Of a DNA stretch of 22,022 nucleotides, positions 1-7,070 are shown in pieces. The DNA comes from JAXDLK01 sp034666665 (GTDB lineage Bacteria > Desulfobacterota > Binatia > JACPRU01). Position 1 is the stretch's first letter, and each line of letters begins with the position of its first letter. The notes under the pieces are model-generated. The model did not search any database and was not told where the DNA came from. It saw only the letters and a list, made by a program, of their open reading frames with translations. The stretch is from the NCBI GenBank assembly GCA_034666665.1, contig JAXDLK010000362.1, positions 1 through 22,022 on the forward strand. Direction: 5' to 3'. Position numbers and translations under genes: made by a program.

Positions 1-289
1 CCTTGCTCTCCGCGTCCGCGCCTTCGAGGTCGGCGATCATGCGCTTCACTTCGGCATGCTCCTGCTCCGCTTCCTCCGCCATCTCCTCGCCGCCGGAGAC
101 GTCCGAGCGCAGGACGGGATAGAGCTCCGCCTCCTCCGCCTCGGCGTGGACGGTGAGCTCGCGGGTGATCTGCTCGAGCACCTTGGTGCGAGCACTGCCG
201 CTCCGCCCACCACCGCCGGACGAGCGGTATCGTTCGATCAGCGAATCGACCTTGCGATGATCATTGGTCAGCAGCTCGATGGCATTCAT
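1..289 (-). CDS. Hemerythrin HHE domain protein (partial, C-terminus off the left edge)
   Basis: About 96 N-terminal residues are visible, starting MNAIELLTNDHRKVDSLIER. Residues matching the HHE cation-binding pattern are H11 (NDHRKVD), H48 and E52 in a VHAEAEEAELYP segment, and H78. In this family such residues bind a non-haem di-iron centre in a four-helix bundle used for O2 or NO sensing, iron handling or redox stress defence. The ATG at 289 follows a good ribosome site (GAGGAG, 5-7 bases upstream). The gene is on the same strand as the cytochrome gene at 382-720 but is separated from it by about 90 bp, so co-transcription is possible but unproven. The fold assignment is solid; the specific role is unknown. 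Confidence 0.85.
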   Translation of the reverse strand, partial: MNAIELLTNDHRKVDSLIERYRSSGGGGRSGSARTKVLEQITRELTVHAEAEEAELYPVLRSDVSGGEEMAEEAEQEHAEVKRMIADLEGADAESK

Positions 290-381
290 GTTCGCTCCTC
301 GCATTTGCTCTGAGTTGTCGCGTCTGGCCCGAATGCGGCGGACAAAAACCCATTCTCGAAACGGCGGTTGCGGTGGAAAGC

Positions 382-720
382 TCAGCCGTGCGCGCGGAGC
401 GCTTGCAGGTAGGAGATCAGACGTTCGAGGTCGTCGTCGCGGAGCTCGTCCGCCGAGAACGCCGGCATCGCGCCGAGCCCGTGCCGCACCTGGAAGCGGA
501 TCAGGAACCGCGGCAGCGGCTTGTCGTTGATCGCGGGACCGACTCCGGCTTCGCCGCCGGGGTGACAGGAATCACAATGCCGCTGGAAGACGTCGCGCCC
601 GCGTGCGAGCTCGGCGGATGCGAGCTTCTGCGGCCCGGCGATCGGCAGACTTCTTCGCGCGCTACCGCATGCGGCGGCGATCAACGCGATCCCACCGGCG
701 AGCAACGTCGCGCGCCTCAT
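382..720 (-). CDS. Monohaem c-type cytochrome, predicted lipoprotein
   Basis: A 112-residue protein. Its hydrophobic N-terminus ends in a lipobox-like IAAAC (C18), so it is probably lipid-anchored and periplasm-facing. One haem c site, CDSCH, lies at residues 49-53. M85 in GLGAMPAFS is the likely second axial ligand, and a final helix (DDLERLISYLQAL) is typical of class I cytochrome c. The ATG at 720 overlaps the TGA of the dehydrogenase gene upstream (ATGA, 717-720), so the two are probably translationally coupled. By analogy with other PQQ dehydrogenase-cytochrome pairs, the cytochrome would accept electrons from the dehydrogenase and pass them to the respiratory chain. That partnership is inferred from gene order. 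A longer in-frame reading upstream of 720 only shadows the dehydrogenase gene. Confidence 0.88.
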   Translation of the reverse strand: MRRATLLAGGIALIAAACGSARRSLPIAGPQKLASAELARGRDVFQRHCDSCHPGGEAGVGPAINDKPLPRFLIRFQVRHGLGAMPAFSADELRDDDLERLISYLQALRAHG

Positions 721-2192
721 GATCCGCTCCGGTGAATGCGCCAGAGAGCTCCGGTCCCCGGCTGAGGGCGCGCTCCGGCACTCGACATCGTCAGCACGCC
801 GAAGTCGACGACGTAGAGGCTGTCGCCGCTGGGGTCGAAACGGGCGGCGATCGGCCGCTCGAGACCGCCGCCGCCGAGCCACGATGCCGGCCCGTTCATC
901 TTGCCGCGGTTGACGGCGAAGTCGTCGATCTCGCCGCTCCGGAGATCCACCATCACCACCTTGAACCCGACCGGCGCGTGCACCCATCCCGTGGTCGGAA
1001 CCTGGTCGCCGAACTGCGCGATGAACGCGCGACCGGCGTATCCGAACCTCGCGCTCCGCGACACGTCGAAGCCGTCGGACGAGGAGTGAACCGCGAGCAC
1101 CGCGACCGGCTGCGGCGGTCGCTCGGGCGGATCGGCGAGCACGGGCGCCGGGACCGGCTTTCCGGACGGCGTGTAGTGGTCGCCGTCATCGAGCCGCCGG
1201 TGGCCGTGGTAGTCGGGCCAGCCGTACCAGTGGCCGGAATCGACGCGCCAGAGGAGGTCTCCTGCGCCGTGCACCGGCCGGCTCCCGCGATCGTCGTACC
1301 CGTTGTCCGTCGCATAGAGCGCGCCGTCGGGCGAGAACGCCAGGCCGAAGGGATTGCGAAAGCCCCAGGCGACGAGCTCGGGCTTTCCGCCGGTCGCAGG
1401 GATCCGCAGGATCGCTCCGCTGCAGGGAACCTGGCCGCGAACGATTGCCCCCGGCTGCGTCACCTGGCCGAACGGGGCGAAGGCGCCGGTCGTCACCGTT
1501 CCACGATCGTGGAGTGGATCGTCGCTCTCGAAGCTGCGATCGGCGAGTCGCACGTCGCGGCAAGGCACGTCGTGCTCCGTCGGAAACCGCTTCAGCCACC
1601 CGAGCTCGGCGTCGTCGGGACCGACGACACCGGAGTTCGTGTACGTCCCGGTCGCGAAATAGATGGAGCCGTCCGGGCCGATCGCCGGTCCGTTCGTGTG
1701 GTGATCGCCGCGCGTCGGCAACCGGTCGATCAGCGCTCGCATTCGGCCGTTGCCGGCGATCTCCAGGATGCGGCCACCTTCGAGCTCGCCGCCCTCGGCG
1801 ACGTAGAACGTGTTCCGCCGGTACGCGACTCCGGTCCAGGGCCCGTTCTTGCCGCCGGAAGCGACGATCTCGTGGCGGGCGTCGTCGCGGACTCGCAGGA
1901 GCCGGGGGGTCGTCCAGACCTCGCCGTACGAGTATCCCGCTTCGAGGACGTACGCGGCCCCGGCGTCGTCGAAGGCGACGCCCGTCGGGAACGTGAAGCC
2001 GCTCGCCACGAGCTCGATCGTGTAGCCTGCGGGAAGCGCCACGTCCTTCGCACGCAGGCGGCGCGGTGGCTCGAACTCGGTCTCGCCGCCTCCGGAGGAG
2101 ACCAGCGCGGATCGCAGGGTGCTGCAGCCGAGCAGGGCTGCGAGCGTCGCGGCGAGAGCCGTGCACCGTCGCGCGACGCGACGCGTCGTCAC
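717..2192 (-). CDS. PQQ-dependent sugar (sorbosone/glucose-type) dehydrogenase-like lipoprotein
   Basis: A 491-residue protein starting at GTG 2192. This start overlaps the TGA of the small basic protein (GTGA, 2189-2192). Extending the frame further upstream would translate only the antisense-like shadow of that gene. The N-terminus has a signal segment and a lipobox (LLGC, C23). The body is a six-bladed beta-propeller of the soluble glucose/sorbosone dehydrogenase family. It carries the family blocks FPTGVAFDDAG, RGDHHTNGPAIGPDGSIY, WGFRNPFGLAFSPDGALY and LLWRVDSGHWYGWPDYHG. Members oxidise sugars or related alcohols and aldehydes with PQQ in the periplasm. The substrate cannot be deduced. 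The next gene encodes a lipid-anchored cytochrome c, a plausible electron acceptor. No PQQ biosynthesis gene is present in the window. Confidence 0.85.
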   Translation of the reverse strand: MTTRRVARRCTALAATLAALLGCSTLRSALVSSGGGETEFEPPRRLRAKDVALPAGYTIELVASGFTFPTGVAFDDAGAAYVLEAGYSYGEVWTTPRLLRVRDDARHEIVASGGKNGPWTGVAYRRNTFYVAEGGELEGGRILEIAGNGRMRALIDRLPTRGDHHTNGPAIGPDGSIYFATGTYTNSGVVGPDDAELGWLKRFPTEHDVPCRDVRLADRSFESDDPLHDRGTVTTGAFAPFGQVTQPGAIVRGQVPCSGAILRIPATGGKPELVAWGFRNPFGLAFSPDGALYATDNGYDDRGSRPVHGAGDLLWRVDSGHWYGWPDYHGHRRLDDGDHYTPSGKPVPAPVLADPPERPPQPVAVLAVHSSSDGFDVSRSARFGYAGRAFIAQFGDQVPTTGWVHAPVGFKVVMVDLRSGEIDDFAVNRGKMNGPASWLGGGGLERPIAARFDPSGDSLYVVDFGVLTMSSAGARPQPGTGALWRIHRSGS

Positions 2193-2452
2193 TTCTTCTT
2201 GCTCGTCGTACGCTTCTTGGCCGCCGTTCGCCGGCCGCCCTTCTTGCCGCCCTTGCGGCTCGCGGCCGTGCTGGTCTTCTTGCCGCGACCGCTCCCGGAC
2301 TTCTTGCCGGCCCCGGTCTCCTCGTTCACCGTCGCCCACGCCCGCCGCTTGGCTTCCTTCGTGGACTTGCCGCGCTTCGCGTAGCCCTCGGCGATGTGCT
2401 TCGCCTGCCGCTTCTGCTTGCTCGTGTACTTCTTCTTGCTTCCCTGAGGCAT
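2189..2452 (-). CDS. Small lysine-rich conserved protein (often labelled plasmid stabilization protein)
   Basis: An 87-residue, very basic protein starting MPQGSKKKYTSKQKRQ. The first about 55 residues follow a conserved small-protein pattern: KQKRQAKHIAEGY, then a RGKSTKEAKRRAWATVN segment, then a GKKSGSGRG linker. Homologues are commonly annotated as plasmid stabilization proteins without clear functional proof. The last 30 residues are a low-complexity Lys/Arg/Ala/Ser/Thr tail ending AAKKRTTSKKK, resembling histone H1-like tails, so nucleic-acid binding is plausible. The ATG at 2452 is preceded by AGGAGG (revcomp of 2459-2464), a strong ribosome site. Its stop overlaps the GTG of the dehydrogenase gene, making it the first gene of a coupled three-gene set. 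Why it is coupled to a periplasmic dehydrogenase is unclear. Confidence 0.8.
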   Translation of the reverse strand: MPQGSKKKYTSKQKRQAKHIAEGYAKRGKSTKEAKRRAWATVNEETGAGKKSGSGRGKKTSTAASRKGGKKGGRRTAAKKRTTSKKK

Positions 2453-2548
2453 CGTGTGACCTCCTGCTGTCGGGGGCTTAACCCGCGACTCGGTCCGGGG
2501 GAGCGTCGTGCCACAACCTCGATCGTGGACGCGTGTTCCGGTGCGAGG

Positions 2549-3460
2549 ATGAGCCTCCGCGAAGCCGGCGCCCTCCTTCGCGAGTCGGCGAACGAGTGGA
2601 GCCAGAACAACGCGTCGCGGCTGGCCGCGGCGCTGGCGTACTACACGGTCTTCTCGCTGGCGCCGCTACTGGTGATCGTCACCGCGATCGCCGGCTTCTT
2701 CTTCGGCGCGGACGCGGTGCGCGGCCGGCTCGACGATCAGCTTCAGGGTCTCGTCGGTTCCGCGGGTGCCGACGTCGTGCAGGAGCTCGTGCGCGGAGCG
2801 CGACGCGAGGACGGCGGAACCATCGCGACGCTGCTCGGCGTCGTCACCTTGATTCTCGGTGCGACGGGAGCGTTCGGGGAGCTGCAGGCGGCGCTGAACA
2901 CCATCTGGCACGCTCCGCCGCGCAAGGCCGGCGGGATGTGGGAGCTCGTCCGCATCCGCCTGCTGTCGTTCACGATGGTCGTCGTCGTGGGATTCCTGCT
3001 CCTCGTGTCCCTGGTCGTCAGCGCGCTGCTCTCCGCGGTCGGCGCTTACCTGTCCGGTCTGCTGCCGCTCCCGGAGGTCGTGCTCCAGCTGCTGAACTTC
3101 GCGATCTCGATCGGTGTCGAGACGCTGCTCTTCGCGCTGATGTTCAAGATCCTTCCGGACGTGGTGATCCCCTGGAGCGACGTGTGGGTCGGAGCCGGGG
3201 TCACGGCGTTGCTGTTCGAAGCCGGCAAGTTCCTGATCGGCCTCTACCTCGGGCGGAGCGGTGTGGCGTCCACGTATGGAGCGGCGGGATCGTTCGCGGT
3301 GCTGCTCCTGTGGGTCTACTACTCCGGATTGATCTTCTTCTTCGGTGCGGAGTTCACCGAGACGTATTCCCGGTGGTACGGCTCGCGCGGCGCCGAGGAG
3401 CGCCAGCGCAAGGTCGGCGCCGGTGCCGCCGCCGCGGCCGGCGCGCCCGCGCGCACTTGA
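2549..3460 (+). CDS. YihY/virulence factor BrkB family inner-membrane protein
   Basis: A 303-residue membrane protein. It has the family's N-terminal signature (SRLAAALAYYTVFSLAPLLV) followed by several hydrophobic segments at about residues 30-60, 95-115, 135-165, 175-205, 210-235 and 245-275. The conserved STYGAAGSFAVLLLWVYYS block and the terminal FFFGAEFTETY segment are present. A short Ala-rich basic tail follows. Members are polytopic inner-membrane proteins once misnamed RNase BN; their molecular function is unsettled. The ATG at 2549 gives the usual N-terminus (MSLREAGALLRE). Its ribosome site is weak, and an in-frame GTG at 2525 is an alternative. It is divergent from the small basic protein gene, with 96 bp between them. 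Confidence 0.9.
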   Translation: MSLREAGALLRESANEWSQNNASRLAAALAYYTVFSLAPLLVIVTAIAGFFFGADAVRGRLDDQLQGLVGSAGADVVQELVRGARREDGGTIATLLGVVTLILGATGAFGELQAALNTIWHAPPRKAGGMWELVRIRLLSFTMVVVVGFLLLVSLVVSALLSAVGAYLSGLLPLPEVVLQLLNFAISIGVETLLFALMFKILPDVVIPWSDVWVGAGVTALLFEAGKFLIGLYLGRSGVASTYGAAGSFAVLLLWVYYSGLIFFFGAEFTETYSRWYGSRGAEERQRKVGAGAAAAAGAPART

Positions 3461-3493
3461 TTCTGCGGCGCGGCCGGAGCGACATTCGGCCGC

Positions 3494-4477
3494 ATGTGGC
3501 TTCTCCGCCGCCGAGGATGGGAGATCCCGTACGCGGAATCGACGCCGGAATCGGTGTTCCACGCGCGGCGTCGGGTGCTGGCGACGCTCGCCGCCGGGAC
3601 GGCGGTGCTCTCGGCGCCGTGGGCGGCGGCAGCGGGGAGCCTCTTCGGCGGTGAGCGGGAGGCCAAGGATCCCTCGGCGGCACTGTACCCCGCGCCGCCG
3701 AATCGGCGCTACGCGCTCGACCGCGCGGTGACGCCGGAGGAGTCGGTGACTACGTTCAACAACTTCTTCGAGTTCGGCGGCGACAAGCAGATCTGGCACG
3801 AAGCGCAGAAGCTCCGACTCCGCCCGTGGACGGTGCGCGTCGACGGTCTCGTCGAGAAACCCCTCGACGTCGGCATCGACGACCTGCTGCGGCGAATGCC
3901 GCTCGAGGAGCGAACCTACCGCCACCGCTGCGTCGAGGCGTGGGCGATGGCGGTGCCCTGGACCGGGTTCCCACTCAAGGCGCTGGTCGATCTCGCGCGC
4001 CCGCTGTCGTCGGCGAAGTACCTGCGCATGGAGACGTTCCTCGATCGCGACGTCTCCCTCCGGCAGCGCCAGCTGTGGATGCCGTGGCCGTACTCCGAGG
4101 GGCTGACGATCGCCGAGGCGACCAACGAGCTCGCGTTCCTCGCGACCGGGCTCTACGGAAAACCGCTGGCGAGGCAGAATGGCGCCCCGCTGCGGCTCGC
4201 CGTCCCGTGGAAGTATGGCTTCAAGTCGATCAAATCGATCGCCCGCTTCACGTTCACCGAGCAGCGCCCGGTGAGCTTCTGGCAGCGGCTCGAGGCTCGC
4301 GAGTACGGCTTCTGGGCCAACGTGAACCCCGACGTGCCGCACCCACGCTGGAGCCAGAAGATGGAGGTGCTGCTCGGCACCGAGGGCAAGGAAGTGCCGA
4401 CGCGGCTCTACAACGGCTACGGCGAGTACGTCGCCGGCCTCTACCGCGATCTCGGCGCCGAGCCTCTCTTCACGTAG
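3494..4477 (+). CDS. msrP: Protein-methionine-sulfoxide reductase catalytic subunit MsrP (YedY-like molybdoenzyme)
   Basis: A 327-residue protein of normal family length. The N-terminus has a twin-arginine type signal (HARRRVLATLAAGTAVLS, residues 23-40). The oxidoreductase molybdopterin domain follows, with the family block VTTFNNFFEFG (residues 86-96). C146 in YRHRCVEAWAM is the predicted molybdenum ligand, and WKYGFKSIKSI is also conserved. In E. coli the enzyme repairs oxidised methionines in periplasmic proteins, using electrons from the quinone pool through the membrane haem protein MsrQ. No msrQ is adjacent here, so the electron donor is elsewhere or different. It starts 33 bp after the YihY gene on the same strand. 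Its end overlaps the end of convergent yqeY by 8 bp. Confidence 0.93.
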   Translation: MWLLRRRGWEIPYAESTPESVFHARRRVLATLAAGTAVLSAPWAAAAGSLFGGEREAKDPSAALYPAPPNRRYALDRAVTPEESVTTFNNFFEFGGDKQIWHEAQKLRLRPWTVRVDGLVEKPLDVGIDDLLRRMPLEERTYRHRCVEAWAMAVPWTGFPLKALVDLARPLSSAKYLRMETFLDRDVSLRQRQLWMPWPYSEGLTIAEATNELAFLATGLYGKPLARQNGAPLRLAVPWKYGFKSIKSIARFTFTEQRPVSFWQRLEAREYGFWANVNPDVPHPRWSQKMEVLLGTEGKEVPTRLYNGYGEYVAGLYRDLGAEPLFT

Positions 4478-4931
4478 ACGTCAGCGCTTCGTCGACCAGG
4501 CGTCGGACGAGCGCCGGATCCACCTCGCCCTTGTGCTCCTTCAGGATCGCGCCGACCACCTGGCCGGACCGCTTCGGGTCGGTGACGCCGAGCTCCGCGA
4601 CTTTGCCGCGGACGATCTCCGCCGTCTCGTCGGCGCCGAGAAGCTTCGGCAGGTAGCGCTCCAGATAAACGATCTCGGCGGCGTACTGGTCGCGAAGGTC
4701 GCGGCTGCGGTCTCCTGCCGCCTCGAGCTCCTGGATCCCCTTCTGCAGGGACTTCACGTACGAGGAGATGATACGCCGGTAGAGCTCGTCGTCGGCGCGA
4801 CCCTGGAACCCCTTCGCGGTGACCGCCTCCTGGATCTTCGATTTGACGAATCGGATGCACGCGACGGTGCCGGAGTCCTTCCGGCGCATCGCGTCCTTCA
4901 ATTCGGCGGCGAGCTCGTCTTCGATGGCCAT
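4470..4931 (-). CDS. yqeY: GatB/YqeY domain-containing protein
   Basis: A 153-residue protein beginning MAIEDELAAELKDAMRRKDS. It shows the full YqeY pattern: an N-terminal helical domain (KSKIQEAVTAKGFQGRADDE and ISSYVKSLQKGIQEL), the linker YAAEIVYLERYLPKLL, and a C-terminal domain (MKEHKG-type ILKEHKGEVDPALVRRLV). The fold resembles the tRNA-binding tail of GatB in the amidotransferase that makes Gln-tRNA and Asn-tRNA. Stand-alone YqeY proteins are widespread but have no settled function. The ATG at 4931 is only 12 bp from the start of the divergent phosphoesterase gene, so any promoter must lie partly within a neighbouring coding region. The 3' end overlaps msrP tail-to-tail by 8 bp. Confidence 0.93.
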   Translation of the reverse strand: MAIEDELAAELKDAMRRKDSGTVACIRFVKSKIQEAVTAKGFQGRADDELYRRIISSYVKSLQKGIQELEAAGDRSRDLRDQYAAEIVYLERYLPKLLGADETAEIVRGKVAELGVTDPKRSGQVVGAILKEHKGEVDPALVRRLVDEALTST

Positions 4932-4943
4932 GCCGAAACCATA

Positions 4944-5510
4944 ATGCGCCGGTCGAACAAAGGCGACTCGATCGTGGGAGTGATCTCGGACACGCACGGC
5001 CTCGTGCGCCCCGAGGCACTGGCCGCACTCGCCGGCTCCGATCACGTGATCCACGGCGGTGACGTCGGCGCTCGGGACGTGCTGGACGCGCTCGCGCGGA
5101 TCGCCCCCGTCACCGCCGTCCGCGGGAACAACGACCGCGGTCCGTGGGCGGAGCGCCTGCCGATCCGCACGACGATCGAGATCGGAGGTGTTCGCATCCA
5201 CGTGATCCACGACGCCCGCGAGCTCGACCTCGACCGAGCGGGCGAAGTCGACGTGGTCGTCGCCGGCCACTCGCACCGCCCGGAGATCGCGGACCGCGAC
5301 GGATTCCTGCTCGTGAACCCGGGGAGCGCCGGGCCTCGTCGGTTCCGCTTACCGATCGCGGTCGCACGATTGAGGATCCGGGCCGGCGCGACCTCCGCGG
5401 AGATCGTGCCGATCGCCGGATCGGCGGTCGTCGTGAACGGTCCTTGCACCACCGTCACGGCGCCGCTAGGCGGTCGGGGGGAGAAACTTCGGCGGAGGGG
5501 GTCGCGATGA
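4944..5510 (+). CDS. YfcE/MJ0936-family metallophosphoesterase
   Basis: A 188-residue calcineurin-like phosphoesterase. The metal-site motifs appear in order: SDTHG (D16, H18), HGGD (D40), GNND (N62), VIHD (H89) and GHSH (H109, H111). The conserved LVNPGSAGPRR follows. Family members are small cytosolic phosphodiesterases with dinuclear metal centres; the physiological substrate is not known from sequence. The ATG at 4944 is used here. A GTG at 4974 would give VGVISDTHG, closer to the usual short N-terminus, with an AAAGG upstream, and is a real alternative. The stop codon overlaps the ATG of the hpnR-type gene (ATGA, 5507-5510), so the two are probably translated in tandem. Confidence 0.9.
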   Translation: MRRSNKGDSIVGVISDTHGLVRPEALAALAGSDHVIHGGDVGARDVLDALARIAPVTAVRGNNDRGPWAERLPIRTTIEIGGVRIHVIHDARELDLDRAGEVDVVVAGHSHRPEIADRDGFLLVNPGSAGPRRFRLPIAVARLRIRAGATSAEIVPIAGSAVVVNGPCTTVTAPLGGRGEKLRRRGSR

Positions 5511-7024
5511 ACGTGTTGCTGATCCATCCGAGTCCGCTCATGCACTCGGAGATCTATCTGCGGCTCGAGCCGCTCGGCATCGAGCGCGTCGCGCAGGCGA
5601 TTCGCGCGGCCGGACACGAGGTTCACCTCGTCGACTTGCAGATCTTCCGACCCGGGGACGCGCTCGCGGCGGTGGACGAGATGGCGCCGGACGCGGTCGG
5701 CTTCTCGCTCAACTACCTGCCGAACACGCCCGAAGTGATCGACCTCGCCCTCGAGGTGAAGCGCCGCCGGCCGCATGCGCTGGTGTTCGTCGGCGGCCAC
5801 AGCGCGTCGTTCGTGTCCGAGGAGATCCTCGAGCATGCCGGCGGCGCGATCGATTGCATCCTCCGCGGCGAGGGCGAGGCGAGCGCGCCGCTCTTGCTCG
5901 AAGCCTGGGGCTCGGCACCGCTCGAATCGGTGCCCGGGGCGATCACCGCGAGCGGCTCGGGCCCTCCGCCGCCGATGCTCGCGTCGATCGACGACTTTCC
6001 TCCCGCGCGCGATCTCACCCGCCGCCGGCAAAAGTACTTCATCGGCGTCCTCGATCCCTGTGCGTCGGTCGAGTTCTCGCGCGGCTGTCCCTGGGACTGC
6101 GTCTTCTGTAGCGCGTGGACGTTCTATGGCCGGAGCTACCGGCAGGGTTCGCCGGAGGCCGCCGCGGAAGACGTGGCCCGGATCGAGGAGCCGAACGTCT
6201 TCGTGGTCGACGACGTCGCCTTCATCCATCCGGAGCACGGCTTCGCGATCGGGCGCGAGATCGAGCGGCGCGGCATCCGCAAGGAGTACTACCTCGAGAC
6301 TCGATGCGACGTGCTGATCCGCAACCGCGAGGTCTTCGCCTACTGGAAGCGGCTCGGCCTTCGCTACATGTTTCTCGGGATCGAGGCGATCGACGAGGAA
6401 GGCCTGCGCCTGCATCGCAAGCGCGTCTCCCCGGGCGAGAACTTCCGCGCGCTCGAGATCGCGCGCGAGCTCGGCATCACCGTGGCGATCAACATCATCG
6501 CGGATCCGGATTGGGACGAGGCGCGCTTCCGCGTCGTCCGCGAATGGGCACAGTCCGTGCCGGAGATCGTGCATCTGACGGTGAACACCCCGTATCCCGG
6601 GACGGAGACGTGGCTCACCGAGTCGCGCAAGCTCACCTCGCTCGACTACCGCCTGTTCGACGTGCAGCACGCGGTGTTGCCCACGCGGTTGCCGCTCGAC
6701 CGCTTCTACCGCGAGCTGGTGGCGACCCAGGAAGTGCTGAACCGGAAGCATCTCGGTGCCGCCGCGCTCTGGGGCACCGCGGCCGCGGCGAGCCGGCTCC
6801 TGCTCCGCGGCCAGACGAATTTCGTGGCGATGCTGTGGAAGTTCCGCAAGGTCTACAACGCCGGGCGGCAGCACGCGGAGCACTCCCGCGAGGTGAGATA
6901 CGCGATGCGCCCGCCCGTGCATCAGGCGGCGAAGCCGACGCCGGCGCAGCTCTACGTTCACCGGCCCGAAGGCCGTTCCGCGCGCCGCCCCCCGGCGGCC
7001 GACGGTGGGCGCCTCCCCGCCTGA
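5507..7024 (+). CDS. hpnR: B12-binding radical SAM protein, hopanoid C-3 methylase (HpnR) family
   Basis: A 505-residue protein. Residues 1-130 form a cobalamin-binding-like domain (MNVLLIHPSPLMHSEIYLRL, then VGFSLNYLPNTPEV, VFVGGHSASFVSEE and ILRGEGE). A radical SAM core follows, with its [4Fe-4S] motif C194-x3-C198-x2-C201 in SRGCPWDCVFCSAWTFYGRS. The C-terminal part has INIIADPDWDEARF, TVNTPYPGTETW, HAVLPTRLPLDRFYRELV and VLNRKHLGAA, which match my recollection of HpnR proteins. HpnR adds a methyl group at C-3 of bacteriohopanoids, using SAM and methylcobalamin chemistry. GGAGGGGG lies just upstream of the ATG. No squalene-hopene cyclase or other hpn gene is in the window. A related B12 radical SAM methylase with another substrate is the main alternative. 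Confidence 0.82.
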   Translation: MNVLLIHPSPLMHSEIYLRLEPLGIERVAQAIRAAGHEVHLVDLQIFRPGDALAAVDEMAPDAVGFSLNYLPNTPEVIDLALEVKRRRPHALVFVGGHSASFVSEEILEHAGGAIDCILRGEGEASAPLLLEAWGSAPLESVPGAITASGSGPPPPMLASIDDFPPARDLTRRRQKYFIGVLDPCASVEFSRGCPWDCVFCSAWTFYGRSYRQGSPEAAAEDVARIEEPNVFVVDDVAFIHPEHGFAIGREIERRGIRKEYYLETRCDVLIRNREVFAYWKRLGLRYMFLGIEAIDEEGLRLHRKRVSPGENFRALEIARELGITVAINIIADPDWDEARFRVVREWAQSVPEIVHLTVNTPYPGTETWLTESRKLTSLDYRLFDVQHAVLPTRLPLDRFYRELVATQEVLNRKHLGAAALWGTAAAASRLLLRGQTNFVAMLWKFRKVYNAGRQHAEHSREVRYAMRPPVHQAAKPTPAQLYVHRPEGRSARRPPAADGGRLPA

Positions 7025-7059
7025 TCGCAACCGGCATCCCGTCCGGGGTTTCCGACGCT

Positions 7060-7064
7060 GGAGG
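7060..7064 (+). promoter_or_regulatory. Shine-Dalgarno site fixing the topoisomerase IB start
   Basis: GGAGG sits six bases before the GTG at 7071. This favours GTG 7071 over the upstream in-frame ATG at 7005, which overlaps the hpnR 3' end and would add 22 low-complexity residues. Confidence 0.75.
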
Positions 7065-7070
7065 ATCCCG

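Noticed and set aside
2193..2339. N-terminal extension of the dehydrogenase to 2339
   Set aside because: It would translate the small basic protein gene in another frame and bury the signal peptide and lipobox. The GTG at 2192 gives a proper export signal.
732..2384. Long plus-strand frame of about 550 codons opposite the dehydrogenase
   Set aside because: It is the antisense shadow of the PQQ-type dehydrogenase, with Arg/Asp/Glu-rich composition, no domain and no ribosome site. Such shadows are common in high-GC DNA.
2666..4342. Minus-strand frame of 558 codons opposite YihY and msrP
   Set aside because: A shadow of two well-supported plus-strand genes, rich in Arg/Glu/His repeats typical of antisense frames.
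5042..7030. Long minus-strand frame of 662 codons opposite hpnR
   Set aside because: The plus strand here encodes recognisable phosphoesterase and radical SAM motifs. The minus frame is low-complexity with no family signature.
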